Source: Geothermobacter hydrogeniphilus (GTDB lineage Bacteria; Desulfobacterota; Desulfuromonadia; Desulfuromonadales; Geothermobacteraceae). Taken from it: DNA of 64,000 bases. Position numbers and translations under genes: made by a program. The stretch spans positions 1-64,000 of the forward strand of contig NZ_NAAD01000012.1 in the NCBI RefSeq assembly GCF_002093115.1, written 5' to 3'. Below are positions 1-8,795 of the stretch, piece after piece. The stretch's first letter is position 1. Each line of letters opens with the position of its first letter. The notes under the pieces are model-generated. The model saw only the letters and a list, made by a program, of their open reading frames with translations. It ran no database searches and was not told where the DNA came from.

Positions 1-69
1 CGGTGAAGCGCAACGCAGCTGACGCGGAAAATAACCAGCAAGATGCGAAAGATTAAGGGTTACATGGTA

Positions 70-360
70 CTAGCGGCTGAACGCGCGATCCCCCGGGCAG
101 AGCAAGCCTGTCCGGGGGATCAAATCGTTTATAAATCCGCAGGGGATCCAGACATAGAGGATATCGCCGGCAATGGTCTTTTTGACTTCGGGTTTGAGGA
201 CGCTTTCGATTTCCAGATTGGCGGGACACTTGAAAACTTCTTCCAGTTGACGCTTGAAGGCCAGGAAATGGTGCAGGTCTTGCGGGAGTCCGCCGCTTCA
301 ATGGCAATCGATATCACTGCCCGGGTGCAGTTCTTCACGCACGGCACAGCCAAACGAACT
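70..360 (-). pseudogene. Degenerate MNT-type nucleotidyltransferase
   Basis: One minus-strand frame reads like a minimal nucleotidyltransferase of toxin-antitoxin (HEPN/MNT) modules. It contains a GSDID segment (307-321), matching the family's G-S...D-x-D metal-binding motif. An in-frame TGA (298-300) follows, and the same frame then continues with a typical family C-terminus (HHFLAFKRQLEEVFKCP, then KPEVKKTIAGDILYV). No good start codon or upstream glycine motif is intact. I read it as a dead gene with a premature stop after the catalytic aspartates. The assignment rests on motif recall only. Confidence 0.45.
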
Positions 361-482
361 TACCATCTTCCATGCCATAGACACTGTTGAACGAGCTCCC
401 GGACAGTCGCACTCCCTGAGTTTTCAATCAGCCTGAGGCGGTGCGGTGGGCTGGGGAATTCCGGGGACATAATACCAATTTA

Positions 483-893
483 TCAGCTATCAGGCGCGAT
501 GAGCTCGACGGTCGGGAAATACGTCTGAAACCTGGCTCGGTCACGGGAAAGAAGGGGCAGTCGGGAGACGGCTGCATGGGCGCCGATGAAGAAATCAGGC
601 AAGGGGGCGGTGCGGTTGCCGCCGGAACGCCTGTATTGCAGGTAGACTTTCCCGGCAAGAAAGAGGGCTTCCCGGGGGATGGGCAGAGTGCGGAAGCCTC
701 CTCGGGCCATCATCTCGTCACACTCTTCGATCCGTTCAAAGCCAATCGAGACTTCGGCGAAAACGATGTCATTGATGAACAGACGCCCTTCCCGGTCGTA
801 GTGGTTCAACATCCCCTCCGACCAACCTGCCCAACGGGGATCATCGGTCACCAGGTCGAGAATGACGTTGGAGTCGATCAGGATGCCAGTCAC
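483..893 (-). CDS. vapC: VapC-type PIN-domain ribonuclease toxin
   Basis: 136 aa, the usual PIN toxin length. The N-terminus has the family pattern ILIDSNVILDL with acidic D7. Further acidic residues sit at PLPDFF (about residue 98) and LSRDRAR (about 117), as expected for the metal-binding pocket of a VapC endoribonuclease. Its start overlaps the stop of the AbrB-type gene upstream by 4 nt (890-893), the normal antitoxin-toxin coupling. It would cleave RNA (family knowledge) when released from its partner. Confidence 0.85.
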   Translation of the reverse strand: MTGILIDSNVILDLVTDDPRWAGWSEGMLNHYDREGRLFINDIVFAEVSIGFERIEECDEMMARGGFRTLPIPREALFLAGKVYLQYRRSGGNRTAPLPDFFIGAHAAVSRLPLLSRDRARFQTYFPTVELIAPDS

Positions 894-1117
894 ACATCCC
901 CCCGGGTCAGGCGCATGATCTCATCTGTGCTCATTTTGGTTGTGGCTGTGCCACGCATCCTGCTGAACCGACCTTTCCGGTCGGACCCGGGTTCACTTTT
1001 GACGAGAAAGATTCGGCCTCGCTCTTCGATGAAATCGACCTCGCCGAGCGGCTGGATGCCAAGTTTTTCCCGCACATGTTTGGGAATGGTGACCTGTCCT
1101 TTTATAGTGACTTTCAT
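890..1117 (-). CDS. vapB: AbrB/VapB-type antitoxin
   Basis: 75 aa from the ATG at 1117. The open frame extends further upstream, but the conserved domain begins at MKVTIKGQVTIPKHVREKLG, a textbook SpoVT/AbrB swapped-hairpin DNA-binding sequence. The C-terminal half is charged and would wrap the PIN toxin encoded immediately downstream. It is expected to repress its own operon by binding upstream DNA together with the toxin. Confidence 0.82.
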   Translation of the reverse strand: MKVTIKGQVTIPKHVREKLGIQPLGEVDFIEERGRIFLVKSEPGSDRKGRFSRMRGTATTKMSTDEIMRLTRGDV

Positions 1118-1308
1118 GGCTCCCTCAAAGTAATACTTTTTGTAAGGATAGCCAGGTATTCGGTGGACGTCAAGCTCCGCAAAGATCTTTAGTGATCTGG
1201 TGACTTTGCGGGTCGTATCGCGTTGAAAACTGTCCACTTATTTGCAGGGCCAGGCGGGTGTAGATTTCGATTTCCGTCAAGTCACAACTGGTACAGGGTC
1301 ACTCCCAA

Positions 1309-1638
1309 CTACAGAGCAAACATCTCCTGGAGCAGGCCGATCGTTTTCATCTGCGCAACCTTGCTGATCACTCCCAGCTTCTTCACCAGCCTTCTTCGAT
1401 CAACCGTGCGTATCTGGTCAAGCACGATCTGGCCGGTTTTGCCCTGGAAGGTACAGGCAACTCTGGTCGGGTAGTTTTTTCCCCTGGAGGTCATCGGCGC
1501 GACAATGACGGTGGATATATTATGATTGATTTCGTTGGGAGAAATAACGAGACAGGGCCGGGTCTTTTTTATCTCGTGACCAAGGGTTGGATCGAGGTTG
1601 ACAAGGAAGACTTCGAAACGGTTTATTTCCATTCCCAT
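1309..1638 (-). CDS. mazF: MazF/PemK-type endoribonuclease toxin
   Basis: About 109 aa from the ATG at 1638 (a second ATG lies at 1632). Shows the MazF fold signatures GHEIKKTRPCLVISP near the N-terminus and a central TVIVAPMTSRG strand, then GQIVLDQIRTVD. The family cleaves mRNA at short sequences. The gene start overlaps the end of the mazE-like gene, so the two are translationally coupled. Confidence 0.88.
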   Translation of the reverse strand: MGMEINRFEVFLVNLDPTLGHEIKKTRPCLVISPNEINHNISTVIVAPMTSRGKNYPTRVACTFQGKTGQIVLDQIRTVDRRRLVKKLGVISKVAQMKTIGLLQEMFAL

Positions 1639-1871
1639 TCTTCCTCGTCCCATGAACTCGGCGGAAAATCAATCAGCCGGTCATCCCCATTTTGCGCCAT
1701 TGACTTGAACGCTTCCCCCCAATTCTCACGGGGCTGTGTCGCCGCTTTGATGATGAGTTTCCGGTCGTGGACCTCAAGCTCGACTTCCCCCTGAAAACCA
1801 CATTGTTTTAAAATCGGCTTGGGGATTCTAACCCCCTGAGAATTGCCGATACGGATTATGGACGCCTTCAT
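1623..1871 (-). CDS. mazE: MazE-type antitoxin
   Basis: 82 aa. The N-terminal AbrB-like DNA-binding part reads RIGNSQGVRIPKPILKQCG, typical of MazE. The C-terminus is very acidic (WDEEEWEW), as expected for the tail that occupies the MazF active site. It is first in the two-gene operon, with the toxin overlapping its 3' end. Confidence 0.88.
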   Translation of the reverse strand: MKASIIRIGNSQGVRIPKPILKQCGFQGEVELEVHDRKLIIKAATQPRENWGEAFKSMAQNGDDRLIDFPPSSWDEEEWEWK

Positions 1872-1954
1872 TTCGCCACCTCACCGCTAGAGTCGTGGCT
1901 ATATTGTAATTACGACGGCAGCGAGTGTCAATTTTATTTCTCCGTCATCCCGAA

Positions 1955-2167
1955 CTATCCCGCGTAACGCGCGGCAAACAGCTTCGGATCCTCCGTAAAC
2001 GCCTCGATACAAGAAAGACAGATACAGGCCTTGCGCTGCAGCTCCGGCGGAACCAGGTCAATCAACGCGCCCGGAACCTCCACCTCGACACACCAGCAGG
2101 GACCGGCATCGGCGTGCAGCCCGCAATTGTTGTCCTGCTTGCAGATGGGACAGGTTTTGGCGGTCAT
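1955..2167 (-). CDS. Cysteine-rich CWC family protein
   Basis: 70 aa with ten cysteines in metal-ligand-like groups: CPICKQDNNCG near the N-terminus, the signature CWC triplet mid-protein, and ACICLSC near the C-terminus. This is the pattern of the small CWC family, of unknown function and probably zinc-binding. It starts 6 nt after the stop of the aldehyde oxidoreductase gene and is therefore probably cotranscribed with it. Confidence 0.75.
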   Translation of the reverse strand: MTAKTCPICKQDNNCGLHADAGPCWCVEVEVPGALIDLVPPELQRKACICLSCIEAFTEDPKLFAARYAG

Positions 2168-2173
2168 GCCCCC

Positions 2174-4498
2174 TCACCCCCCGGCAATGATCGGCAGCAA
2201 GGTCACCTCGCTGCCGTCCGGCACCGGAGCCTGGTCTTCGTCGGAGAGGACCATGTTGCCGTTGATGGCGATATTCCAGGAACGATCCTGCAACTGCTCC
2301 GCGGCCTCCGGGAGCCGGCGCTGCAGTTCGGCCCGCAACTGGCCGAGGTCGCTGACCGGCTGATCGATGATCACCACCCCTTCCGGCGCCCCGGGCAGCG
2401 GCTGCGGCAGTTTGACCTGAACGCAGAAACCGGTTGCAACCCGGGAGAGTTTCGCGTGCCAGTCGGGAGCCGGGAGCCCTTCTGAATTGAGTCCGGTGAG
2501 CCGGTAGAAACGCTGCTTCAGCTCTTCGAACCGCTCCCGGTCGACCTTCTCCCCCTTGAACGGACCGACCGTGATCGGCTCCTCGAACCAGCGCCGCGGC
2601 AGGGTATCATCCTGCGCCCGCAGGCCGAAGCTGAAGTTGAGCATCCGCTCCAGTCCGATGATGTTGCGGCCGATCTCGTCCAGGTCGTCCCCGCTCAGGG
2701 TCATTCCGGTCAATCCCCTGATCTGCCCGGCGAAGAGTTCCAGGTCGGGGGTTGACGGCGAATTGAACAGCTTGGTGTTGAAGCGGCACATGCCGACCGC
2801 GTCGCCGGCAGCGAAGGTATTCTCGCAGCGCCGCACGGCGTATTCCTTGCCCTCGTAGGAGGTCGGCTGCGGTGCCACCACGCCGCCGTAGAGGGCGGTC
2901 TTGAAGGCGGCATCGTCGTTGATGCGGGCATTGATCTCCAGGGTGGCGCGGTTGCGCAGGTGATCCATGCCGCGGGTGGCAACCGCCAGACCGAGGGCGA
3001 AGGCCTTGAGAATGCGGGCGTCGTGGGGATCGGACTGGAACAGCCCCTTGGAAGCCATGCAGTAGTCAAGTGCCTCGGCCGGGTACCTGCCCTGCTCCAC
3101 CGCCCGACTGGAGCAGGCGATGGTGTCGCCGAAACCTTCCCGCTTCGCGGTCATGAACAGCAGCTGCTCGATGACCGGATAATTGCCCCAGGTCAGTTCC
3201 AGGCCACCGGTATCTTCCTGATCGATGATGCCGCGCTGGTAGAGTTCCATCGCCCAGGCGATGGCGCTGCCGCAGCTGGAGGCGTCGAGGGCGAGATCAT
3301 TGATGATGTTGTTGAGCCTCAAGACCTGTTCCGGCTCCTTGATGCCGATGTTGGGACCGAACTTGCCGACGATAATGTATTCCGGCCCTTCTCCCTTGTC
3401 GTACTGGTCGAAGACCCCGTCGTTGTTGATGCCGTTGTAGGTCCGCTGCTTGTGATGCTCCAGCGTGCTCTGGTCTTTGTCGTAGCTGGCGTTGCCGGCG
3501 ATGCCGGTCAGGGCGCTGGCGCCCCAGCCCCCCTTGCCGCCGGGCAGCATGTCGTTGTTGGCCCGGCAGCAGACCGGACACTTGTAGCAGCCGCTCATGT
3601 TCGGTCGGTAGGGATCGAAATTGTCGGCGTCGAGGCTGTCGTGCCAGGTGGTCTCCTGGTTGTTCTTGGTGCCCATGGCGCCGAGGACCCGGCTCGGCTT
3701 GTAGAGGAACGGCGTGCCGACCTTCTTCAGGGCGTTCTGCACCACGCTGGCGGAGAGGATCTTCTTGCCGATCTCGCGGTTTTGCCGCTTGTAGTCGGCC
3801 GTGAGATCGAACTCGGGCGGCTTGCCGAGCAGCAGGATCGCCTTGAGGTTGAGGCTCCCCATCTTGGCGCCGCCGCCGCCGCGCGCCCAGATCGATTTCT
3901 GCCCGGCCATGATACCGCTGCACAGCACCCGGTTCTCCCCGGCGCTGCTGATGCGCGCCATGGCCATATCCTTCTGTTCTGTGCAGGCAAAATCGCATTC
4001 GATCGCCGCCGTGAACGCGATATTGTTCATGCCGCGATAGCGGGTGGCATCGACGAAGTCGACCTGGTCCCGGTCAATCTTCAGCAGCGTCCACTGCGAA
4101 TTGCGCCCGTAAAGTACCAGGTGGTCATAGCCGTGGCGCTTGAGAAAGGCGGGAAAGTAGTCGCCGGCATTGCTGTCGAGAATCGCCCGGCTTTCCGGTG
4201 AGCGGCTGGTGACATTGCCGCGGGTGGCGCTCGGCATATTGGCGGTCAGGATCCCGGCGCCGAAGATCAGCGGCACCCCGGGGTCGAGGGGATCGAGCCC
4301 CGCATCCAGCAGATTGTAGAGCAGGAACATATTGCCGCCGCGCCCGCCGAGGAAGGTCTTGACCACCTCCACCGGCAGGTAGGCGCGCCGACTCTCGCGG
4401 CGTTCCAGGTCGACGAACAGCACCGCACCCTGGGTCGGGTACTGCGGTTGTTCCTGCATCCGTTCAACAAGTCGATCAACCCGCGCTCTGATATCCAT
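2174..4498 (-). CDS. Aldehyde ferredoxin oxidoreductase with MoaD-like C-terminal domain
   Basis: 774 aa, longer than the usual 600-650 aa. Residues 1 to about 685 are an AOR-family tungsten/molybdenum bis-pyranopterin enzyme that would oxidise aldehydes to acids with ferredoxin as acceptor. The N-terminal pterin-binding domain has FLGGRGGNMFLLYN and the GAGILT region, and a CYKCPVCC cluster motif near residue 302 supplies the [4Fe-4S] ligands. The last 85 residues resemble a MoaD/ThiS sulfur carrier and end in a free Gly-Gly (TLLPIIAGG), the site activated for thiocarboxylation in that family. With the Ior and aryl-CoA ligase genes nearby, an arylacetaldehyde substrate is plausible (inference). 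The ATG at 4498 is supported by the aligned N-terminus. Confidence 0.88.
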   Translation of the reverse strand: MDIRARVDRLVERMQEQPQYPTQGAVLFVDLERRESRRAYLPVEVVKTFLGGRGGNMFLLYNLLDAGLDPLDPGVPLIFGAGILTANMPSATRGNVTSRSPESRAILDSNAGDYFPAFLKRHGYDHLVLYGRNSQWTLLKIDRDQVDFVDATRYRGMNNIAFTAAIECDFACTEQKDMAMARISSAGENRVLCSGIMAGQKSIWARGGGGAKMGSLNLKAILLLGKPPEFDLTADYKRQNREIGKKILSASVVQNALKKVGTPFLYKPSRVLGAMGTKNNQETTWHDSLDADNFDPYRPNMSGCYKCPVCCRANNDMLPGGKGGWGASALTGIAGNASYDKDQSTLEHHKQRTYNGINNDGVFDQYDKGEGPEYIIVGKFGPNIGIKEPEQVLRLNNIINDLALDASSCGSAIAWAMELYQRGIIDQEDTGGLELTWGNYPVIEQLLFMTAKREGFGDTIACSSRAVEQGRYPAEALDYCMASKGLFQSDPHDARILKAFALGLAVATRGMDHLRNRATLEINARINDDAAFKTALYGGVVAPQPTSYEGKEYAVRRCENTFAAGDAVGMCRFNTKLFNSPSTPDLELFAGQIRGLTGMTLSGDDLDEIGRNIIGLERMLNFSFGLRAQDDTLPRRWFEEPITVGPFKGEKVDRERFEELKQRFYRLTGLNSEGLPAPDWHAKLSRVATGFCVQVKLPQPLPGAPEGVVIIDQPVSDLGQLRAELQRRLPEAAEQLQDRSWNIAINGNMVLSDEDQAPVPDGSEVTLLPIIAGG

Positions 4499-4521
4499 GA
4501 GGTCCTCGCATCTGAAAAATC

Positions 4522-5178
4522 CTAGTTCTGTTCAGCCTCGGCGGCAAAATCTCCATCGACAGGGCCACCCAGCAGTTTCGGGCTATGACGACGAAAGGTG
4601 GTCAGAATCTCCTCAAAGGGCACATCTGCATACACGCCCCGATCGTGGACATATTCCAGGTGCCTGCGCTGATCAACGTCGTAAGGATGAAAAATCGAAT
4701 CCTCGCGGCCATCGAACTCCAGCGGTTTGACCCGGAAGCGGGTACAGAGCTCGAGATTGAAGGCCGGGGTCGCCTTGACCCAGCGCCCATCCAGCAGAAT
4801 TTCCGTAAAGGCATGCCAACGCATCAGGTCGCCGCCGTTAAGCTCCCTCAGTCGTGGCGTGGTGAGGTGATTTCTGACATCGGCAAACCCGAGACGGGCC
4901 GGGAGCCCCATGACGCGACAGCAGGCCGCCAACAGGGACGCCTTGGAGATGCAGAATCCGAAGCCCCTGCCGAGGACACTGCTGGCCCGATAGTTTTCCA
5001 CATCGGTGAAATCAAGATAGGGGGTGTAGCGGATTCCGTCCCGCACTGCGTAATAGAGGTTTACGGCCTGGTCAATGGGGCTGGCGGCGTCGCCGGCAAT
5101 GATATGGGCAAAGTCCCGGACCGCATGACTGTCCGAGTCAACAAATTCGCCCGGCTGAAGAAAGGTCGAACGTTCCAT
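4522..5178 (-). CDS. Transglutaminase-like cysteine protease-fold protein
   Basis: 218 aa. The papain-like transglutaminase core is visible: nucleophile Cys76 in GFGFCISKAS and His122 in WHAFTEILLDGRW, followed by WVKATPAFN where the third catalytic residue normally lies. The usual Asp after the WV strand appears replaced, so catalysis may differ or the third residue may lie elsewhere. No signal peptide or membrane segment is present, so it is probably cytoplasmic. It lies between the aldehyde oxidoreductase and Usp genes with short gaps, suggesting one transcript. Substrate unknown. Confidence 0.72.
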   Translation of the reverse strand: MERSTFLQPGEFVDSDSHAVRDFAHIIAGDAASPIDQAVNLYYAVRDGIRYTPYLDFTDVENYRASSVLGRGFGFCISKASLLAACCRVMGLPARLGFADVRNHLTTPRLRELNGGDLMRWHAFTEILLDGRWVKATPAFNLELCTRFRVKPLEFDGREDSIFHPYDVDQRRHLEYVHDRGVYADVPFEEILTTFRRHSPKLLGGPVDGDFAAEAEQN

Positions 5179-5182
5179 CTTT

Positions 5183-5608
5183 TCAGAACAGCAGCATCGG
5201 GCAGTTCACCTTGTGCATCGCCGCGTTGGTGATCGAACCGAACAGGATGTCGCTGACCTCGCCGCCCCCCTCGTGGCGCGCCATCACCAGCAGGAAAATC
5301 TCCTCTTCAGCATCGATCTTCTTGATCACGGCGATCGGGTCACCCTCTTCCAGCCGCAGTTCAGGGTTGAATCCGGCCTCGCGAAAACGCTCGGCGAACT
5401 TCTCCAGGAACTTGTACCCGGCCTCGCGGGCCCGCTCGCGGATGCTGGCCAGCTGCGGTTCCGGGATCGCCCGGTAGGAAAGCTTGTCCTCCAGCACGTG
5501 CAGCAGGGTGATCCGGTCGGGGAACCGGGTGCGGTTGCCGAGAAATCCGCTGATCGCTTTTTCCGTGGTTTCCGAGTCGTCGACCGGAATAAGAATCCGT
5601 GCGTTCAT
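5183..5608 (-). CDS. Universal stress protein, UspA family
   Basis: 141 aa, a single Usp domain. It opens with ARILIPVDDSETTEKAI (the family's DGS-like start), has LLHVLEDK after strand 2, and ends with the region LVMARHEGGGEVSDILFGSITNAAMHK, a degenerate ATP-binding loop. In TRAP operons a Usp protein often accompanies the transporter (the TeaD type), which fits its position next to dctM. The stop is 4 nt from the transglutaminase-like gene. Confidence 0.85.
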   Translation of the reverse strand: MNARILIPVDDSETTEKAISGFLGNRTRFPDRITLLHVLEDKLSYRAIPEPQLASIRERAREAGYKFLEKFAERFREAGFNPELRLEEGDPIAVIKKIDAEEEIFLLVMARHEGGGEVSDILFGSITNAAMHKVNCPMLLF

Positions 5609-5662
5609 AGCTACCTCCTCAAGTAGGTCATTATACCACCTGGACCCGGTTCAACCGAACGG

Positions 5663-6949
5663 TCAACCGTACACCAGCCGCGGCAGGAACAGCACCAGGT
5701 CCGACCAGTAGGTCAACACCATGAGGATCGCGATCTGGATCACCAGAAAGGGAATGACCGAGCGGGAGACATAGAGCAGGTTGCGATCGACAGTAGCCCC
5801 GGAAATGTAAAGGCTGACGCCCAGCGGCGGGGTGCAGTAGCCGATGCCGAGGTTGATGGTCATCAGCAGCCCGAAATGCATGGTGTCGATACCGAACTGC
5901 GACAGCAGCGGCAGAAAAATCGGGGTCAGGATCAGGGTCGCCGAAATGATATCCATGAACATGCCGACAATCAGCAGCAGGATATTGACCGCCAGCAGGA
6001 ACACCCAGGGCGACTGGATGTGACTGACCACCGCTTCGGCAATCTGGTTCGGGATCTGCTCGAAGGTGAGAAATTCACCGAACACCGACGCCCCGGCGAC
6101 GATCACCAGCAGGGTCGCGGAGGTCACTGCGGAGGAGACCACCACCTGCTTGACGTCACTCAGCTTCATGTCCTTGTGAATGAAGATCTCGACGAAGAAG
6201 GCGTAGAAGCAGGCAACCACCGCCGCCTCGTTGGCGGTGAAGATGCCGGAATAGATGCCGCCGAAGATCAGCACCGGCAGGAACAGCGCCCAGGCGCTCT
6301 CCCGCAGGGTGGCCATCGCCTCCTTGAAGCTCGGCCGGGGCATGGTCTTGGTCCCCTTGCGGCGGCAGAAGAAGTAGGCGTAGAGGCTCATCGCCAGGAT
6401 GATCATCACCCCGGGGATGAAACCGGTCAGAAACAGCGCCTCCAGCCGATCGTTGCTGATCATCGAGTAGAGGATCATCGAAATCGACGGCGGGATGATG
6501 ATGCCGAGGATTGGTGCGGTGGTCATGATGCCGACCGAAAATTCCTCGTCGTAGCCGTTCTCGATCAGCGCCGGAATCATGAAACCGCCGATCGCCACCA
6601 CCGTGGCGACGGTCGAGCCGGAGATGGCGCCGAAGAAACCGCAGGCGAGGACGCCGGCCATGGCCAGCCCGCCGGGCAGAAAGCCGACCAGGGTATTGGC
6701 GGTCTTGATCAGCTTCTGGACAATGCTGCCGGTGGTCATGACATTGCCGCAGAGGATAAAGAACAAGACCACCGCCAGGGCGAACTTGTCCATGCTCCGG
6801 TAGAGCACTTCAATGGCGATCTGCGGATCAATACCGACGATCAGCACCAATCCGACCAGGCCGGTAAAGAACAGCGCCAGAAATACCGGCACCGTCGAAC
6901 CGAGCAGGCCGAGCAGCAGAAACAGGATAATCAGGTCATTACTGTCCAT
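5663..6949 (-). CDS. dctM: TRAP transporter large permease, DctM type
   Basis: 428 aa from the ATG at 6949. The frame remains open to a TTG at 6991, but the family normally starts at the hydrophobic MDSNDLIILFLLLGLLG. About twelve hydrophobic membrane segments are present, including the conserved GFFGAISGSTVATVVAIGG loop and PPSISMILY. It is the sodium-driven membrane component of a tripartite TRAP importer. It lies after dctQ, in the order P-Q-M on the minus strand. The substrate is probably an organic or aromatic acid given the context (inference). Confidence 0.9.
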   Translation of the reverse strand: MDSNDLIILFLLLGLLGSTVPVFLALFFTGLVGLVLIVGIDPQIAIEVLYRSMDKFALAVVLFFILCGNVMTTGSIVQKLIKTANTLVGFLPGGLAMAGVLACGFFGAISGSTVATVVAIGGFMIPALIENGYDEEFSVGIMTTAPILGIIIPPSISMILYSMISNDRLEALFLTGFIPGVMIILAMSLYAYFFCRRKGTKTMPRPSFKEAMATLRESAWALFLPVLIFGGIYSGIFTANEAAVVACFYAFFVEIFIHKDMKLSDVKQVVVSSAVTSATLLVIVAGASVFGEFLTFEQIPNQIAEAVVSHIQSPWVFLLAVNILLLIVGMFMDIISATLILTPIFLPLLSQFGIDTMHFGLLMTINLGIGYCTPPLGVSLYISGATVDRNLLYVSRSVIPFLVIQIAILMVLTYWSDLVLFLPRLVYG

Positions 6950-7003
6950 ATCGGTAACGGGCAGACGCGTCAGCAGCCGTTCGGGTGACAACCCCGAAAA
7001 GCG

Positions 7004-7501
7004 CTAGCCTGCCTTCGACTCCTTCCAGTCTTCAACCATGACAAGCAGGGTGCGAAAAAACATCATCGCGCCCATCAGCGGCAGCACCGCGTAGAAGATC
7101 CACTCCGGAATCTGCAGGCTGGCGGTGCGGGCGAACTCGTCCTCGTACATCATCACCGTCATCTGCCAACCGAGCCGGACCATCAGGGCTGAAAAAACCA
7201 GCACCGCCAGGTTGGCAAACATGGTCAGCGGCAATTTCAGTTTCGGCAGCATCTGCGGCAGGGCGTCAATCCGGATCAGCGACCGGCTCCGCACCGCGGC
7301 AATGCAGCCGATATAGGTCGAGAAGTAGATGGTCTTGCGCACCACCTCATCCGACCAGTAGAGATTGACATCGGCGGTCGCCTTGCGCAGGATCACGTTG
7401 GCCAGCGCCACCAGCAGGGCGACCATCACCGCCATGAAAAGGGACCATTCTTCAAACCATCGGAAAACCCGGTCGACAGTCTGAAAGGTTTTTTTCAACA
7501 T
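7004..7501 (-). CDS. dctQ: TRAP transporter small permease, DctQ type
   Basis: 165 aa with four hydrophobic helices (near residues 18-40, 50-70, 92-112 and 135-155) and the family pattern WSDEVVRKTIYFSTYIGCIAAVRSRSLIRID. It works with DctM and the periplasmic binding protein. It is separated from dctP by a terminator hairpin and a 163-bp repeat, so the permease genes are probably expressed at a lower level than dctP. Confidence 0.88.
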   Translation of the reverse strand: MLKKTFQTVDRVFRWFEEWSLFMAVMVALLVALANVILRKATADVNLYWSDEVVRKTIYFSTYIGCIAAVRSRSLIRIDALPQMLPKLKLPLTMFANLAVLVFSALMVRLGWQMTVMMYEDEFARTASLQIPEWIFYAVLPLMGAMMFFRTLLVMVEDWKESKAG

Positions 7502-7515
7502 CGTCCACCTCGATT

Positions 7516-7678
7516 ACCTGAATCCGTGGGTTTGTGCCGGATGAAGAGTGTAAGTGCTTGGCCTGAATGTGGTTTCCAAAAATCTGAGGCGCACCCATAG
7601 GTTCGCCGGTGATTTTTTGGAAGCGCAGGCAGGTCAATGACTTGCGCTATTCGCCGGTGACAAGCTCACTGATTCAGG
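7516..7678. repeat. 163-bp MITE-like repeat, copy 1
   Basis: Starts ACCTGAATCCGTGGG and ends CTCACTGATTCAGG, which are imperfect terminal inverted repeats. Inside is a nested inverted repeat, TTTCCAAAAATC against GATTTTTTGGAA. Nearly the same 163-bp sequence recurs at 25314-25476, and fragments appear near 48117 and 39233. It has no coding capacity and sits between dctP and dctQ. Confidence 0.75.
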
Positions 7679-7682
7679 GGTT

Positions 7683-7717
7683 AAAAAAGGGGTCGGAGAA
7701 CCGAGCTCTCCGACCCC
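7683..7717 (-). terminator. Rho-independent terminator after dctP
   Basis: On the minus strand a perfect 11-bp stem (GGGGTCGGAGA with TCTCCGACCCC, 7-nt loop) is followed by six T. It lies 34 nt past the dctP stop codon and before dctQ. Confidence 0.9.
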
Positions 7718-7751
7718 GCTCAACTCTGGATTGAATCAACAGATATGCGGC

Positions 7752-8795
7752 TCAGTCCCCGAGGGTACTGCGCACCTTGGCCAGATAGTCGATGCCGATC
7801 TTCTTGCCCCACTTGGCGTAAACCGGCTGGGCCTTCTTGATCAGTTCGGCCTTGTCGGCAGCCGACAGGGTGATGAACTCGATGCCGGCGGCCTTGGCCT
7901 TGGCAATCTGGTCGGCCTGCTGCTTGCGGGTCAGCTCACGGGTCTTGGCGCTCTCCTCCTTGATGGTGTCGAGCAGGATGGTCTGCAGGTCCTTCGGCAG
8001 CTTGTTGAACCAGCGCTTGTTGATCAGGTGAATGAACAGCCCCTGGGCGTAATTCAACTCGGTGAAGTACTTGGCAATGGTGAATTTCTTGGTGATGTTG
8101 CAGACGATGGCGGTGTGGTCGAGGCCGTTGATAACGCCGGTCTGCAGCGCCTGCGGAACATCCGGCCAGGGCAGCACAGTGAATTTCAGGCCCCAGGCCT
8201 TGTAAATATCGGCGTTGACCGGCGCCTGGGCGATACGGAAGTTGACCTTCTTGGCGTCGGCGAGGTTGCGCACCGGGGTGGTGGTGGCCCAGCCGTAGGT
8301 ACCGTAACCGGTGATGTCGGCAACCAGCAGCCCCTGGTTCTGGGCGCTGTTGGAGTAGGGGACCCAGAGATCCGGATCATTGCGGAACTTTTCCAGCTTG
8401 TCGAAGGTATCGACCACGTAGGGCAGGTTGACGATCCCGAGACGGTCGGAAATGTTGGCCGCCGCGACCGACGAGGCCATCATCCCCTGCACGGCGCCGA
8501 GCTTGAGCTTGGCGATAACGTCCTTCTCCCCGCCGAGCTGGGCCAGCGGACGGAAATCAACGTAGAGACGACCGCCCGACTTCTTCCAGACCGCGTCACG
8601 AATCCGGTAGCCGACGGCGATACCCTCGATAACCGGGTGCGAAATGTTGGAAAGAATGTAGGTGTACTTGGCACCGGAAGGGTCAAACTTCGGCTTCCAG
8701 GCGGCCAGGGGATCCTTCTTCTTTCCGGCGGCGAAACTTGGGGCAGCGAGCAGAACCACGACCAGCAGGGCAATCAGAACGGACGTTCTTTTCAT
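7752..8795 (-). CDS. dctP: TRAP transporter substrate-binding protein, DctP/TAXI-like
   Basis: 347 aa from the ATG at 8795, chosen because a clear signal peptide begins there (MKRTSVLIALLVVVLLAAPSFAAG, 24 residues with an AFA-like cleavage site) and because GGAGGTG lies just upstream. The open frame upstream of this start is not convincing. The mature protein has the periplasmic TRAP-binding features, including VRNLADAKKVNFRIAQAP and PQALQTGVINGLDH. It would capture the substrate for DctQM. A strong terminator follows the gene, giving separate high expression of the binding protein. Confidence 0.88.
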   Translation of the reverse strand: MKRTSVLIALLVVVLLAAPSFAAGKKKDPLAAWKPKFDPSGAKYTYILSNISHPVIEGIAVGYRIRDAVWKKSGGRLYVDFRPLAQLGGEKDVIAKLKLGAVQGMMASSVAAANISDRLGIVNLPYVVDTFDKLEKFRNDPDLWVPYSNSAQNQGLLVADITGYGTYGWATTTPVRNLADAKKVNFRIAQAPVNADIYKAWGLKFTVLPWPDVPQALQTGVINGLDHTAIVCNITKKFTIAKYFTELNYAQGLFIHLINKRWFNKLPKDLQTILLDTIKEESAKTRELTRKQQADQIAKAKAAGIEFITLSAADKAELIKKAQPVYAKWGKKIGIDYLAKVRSTLGD

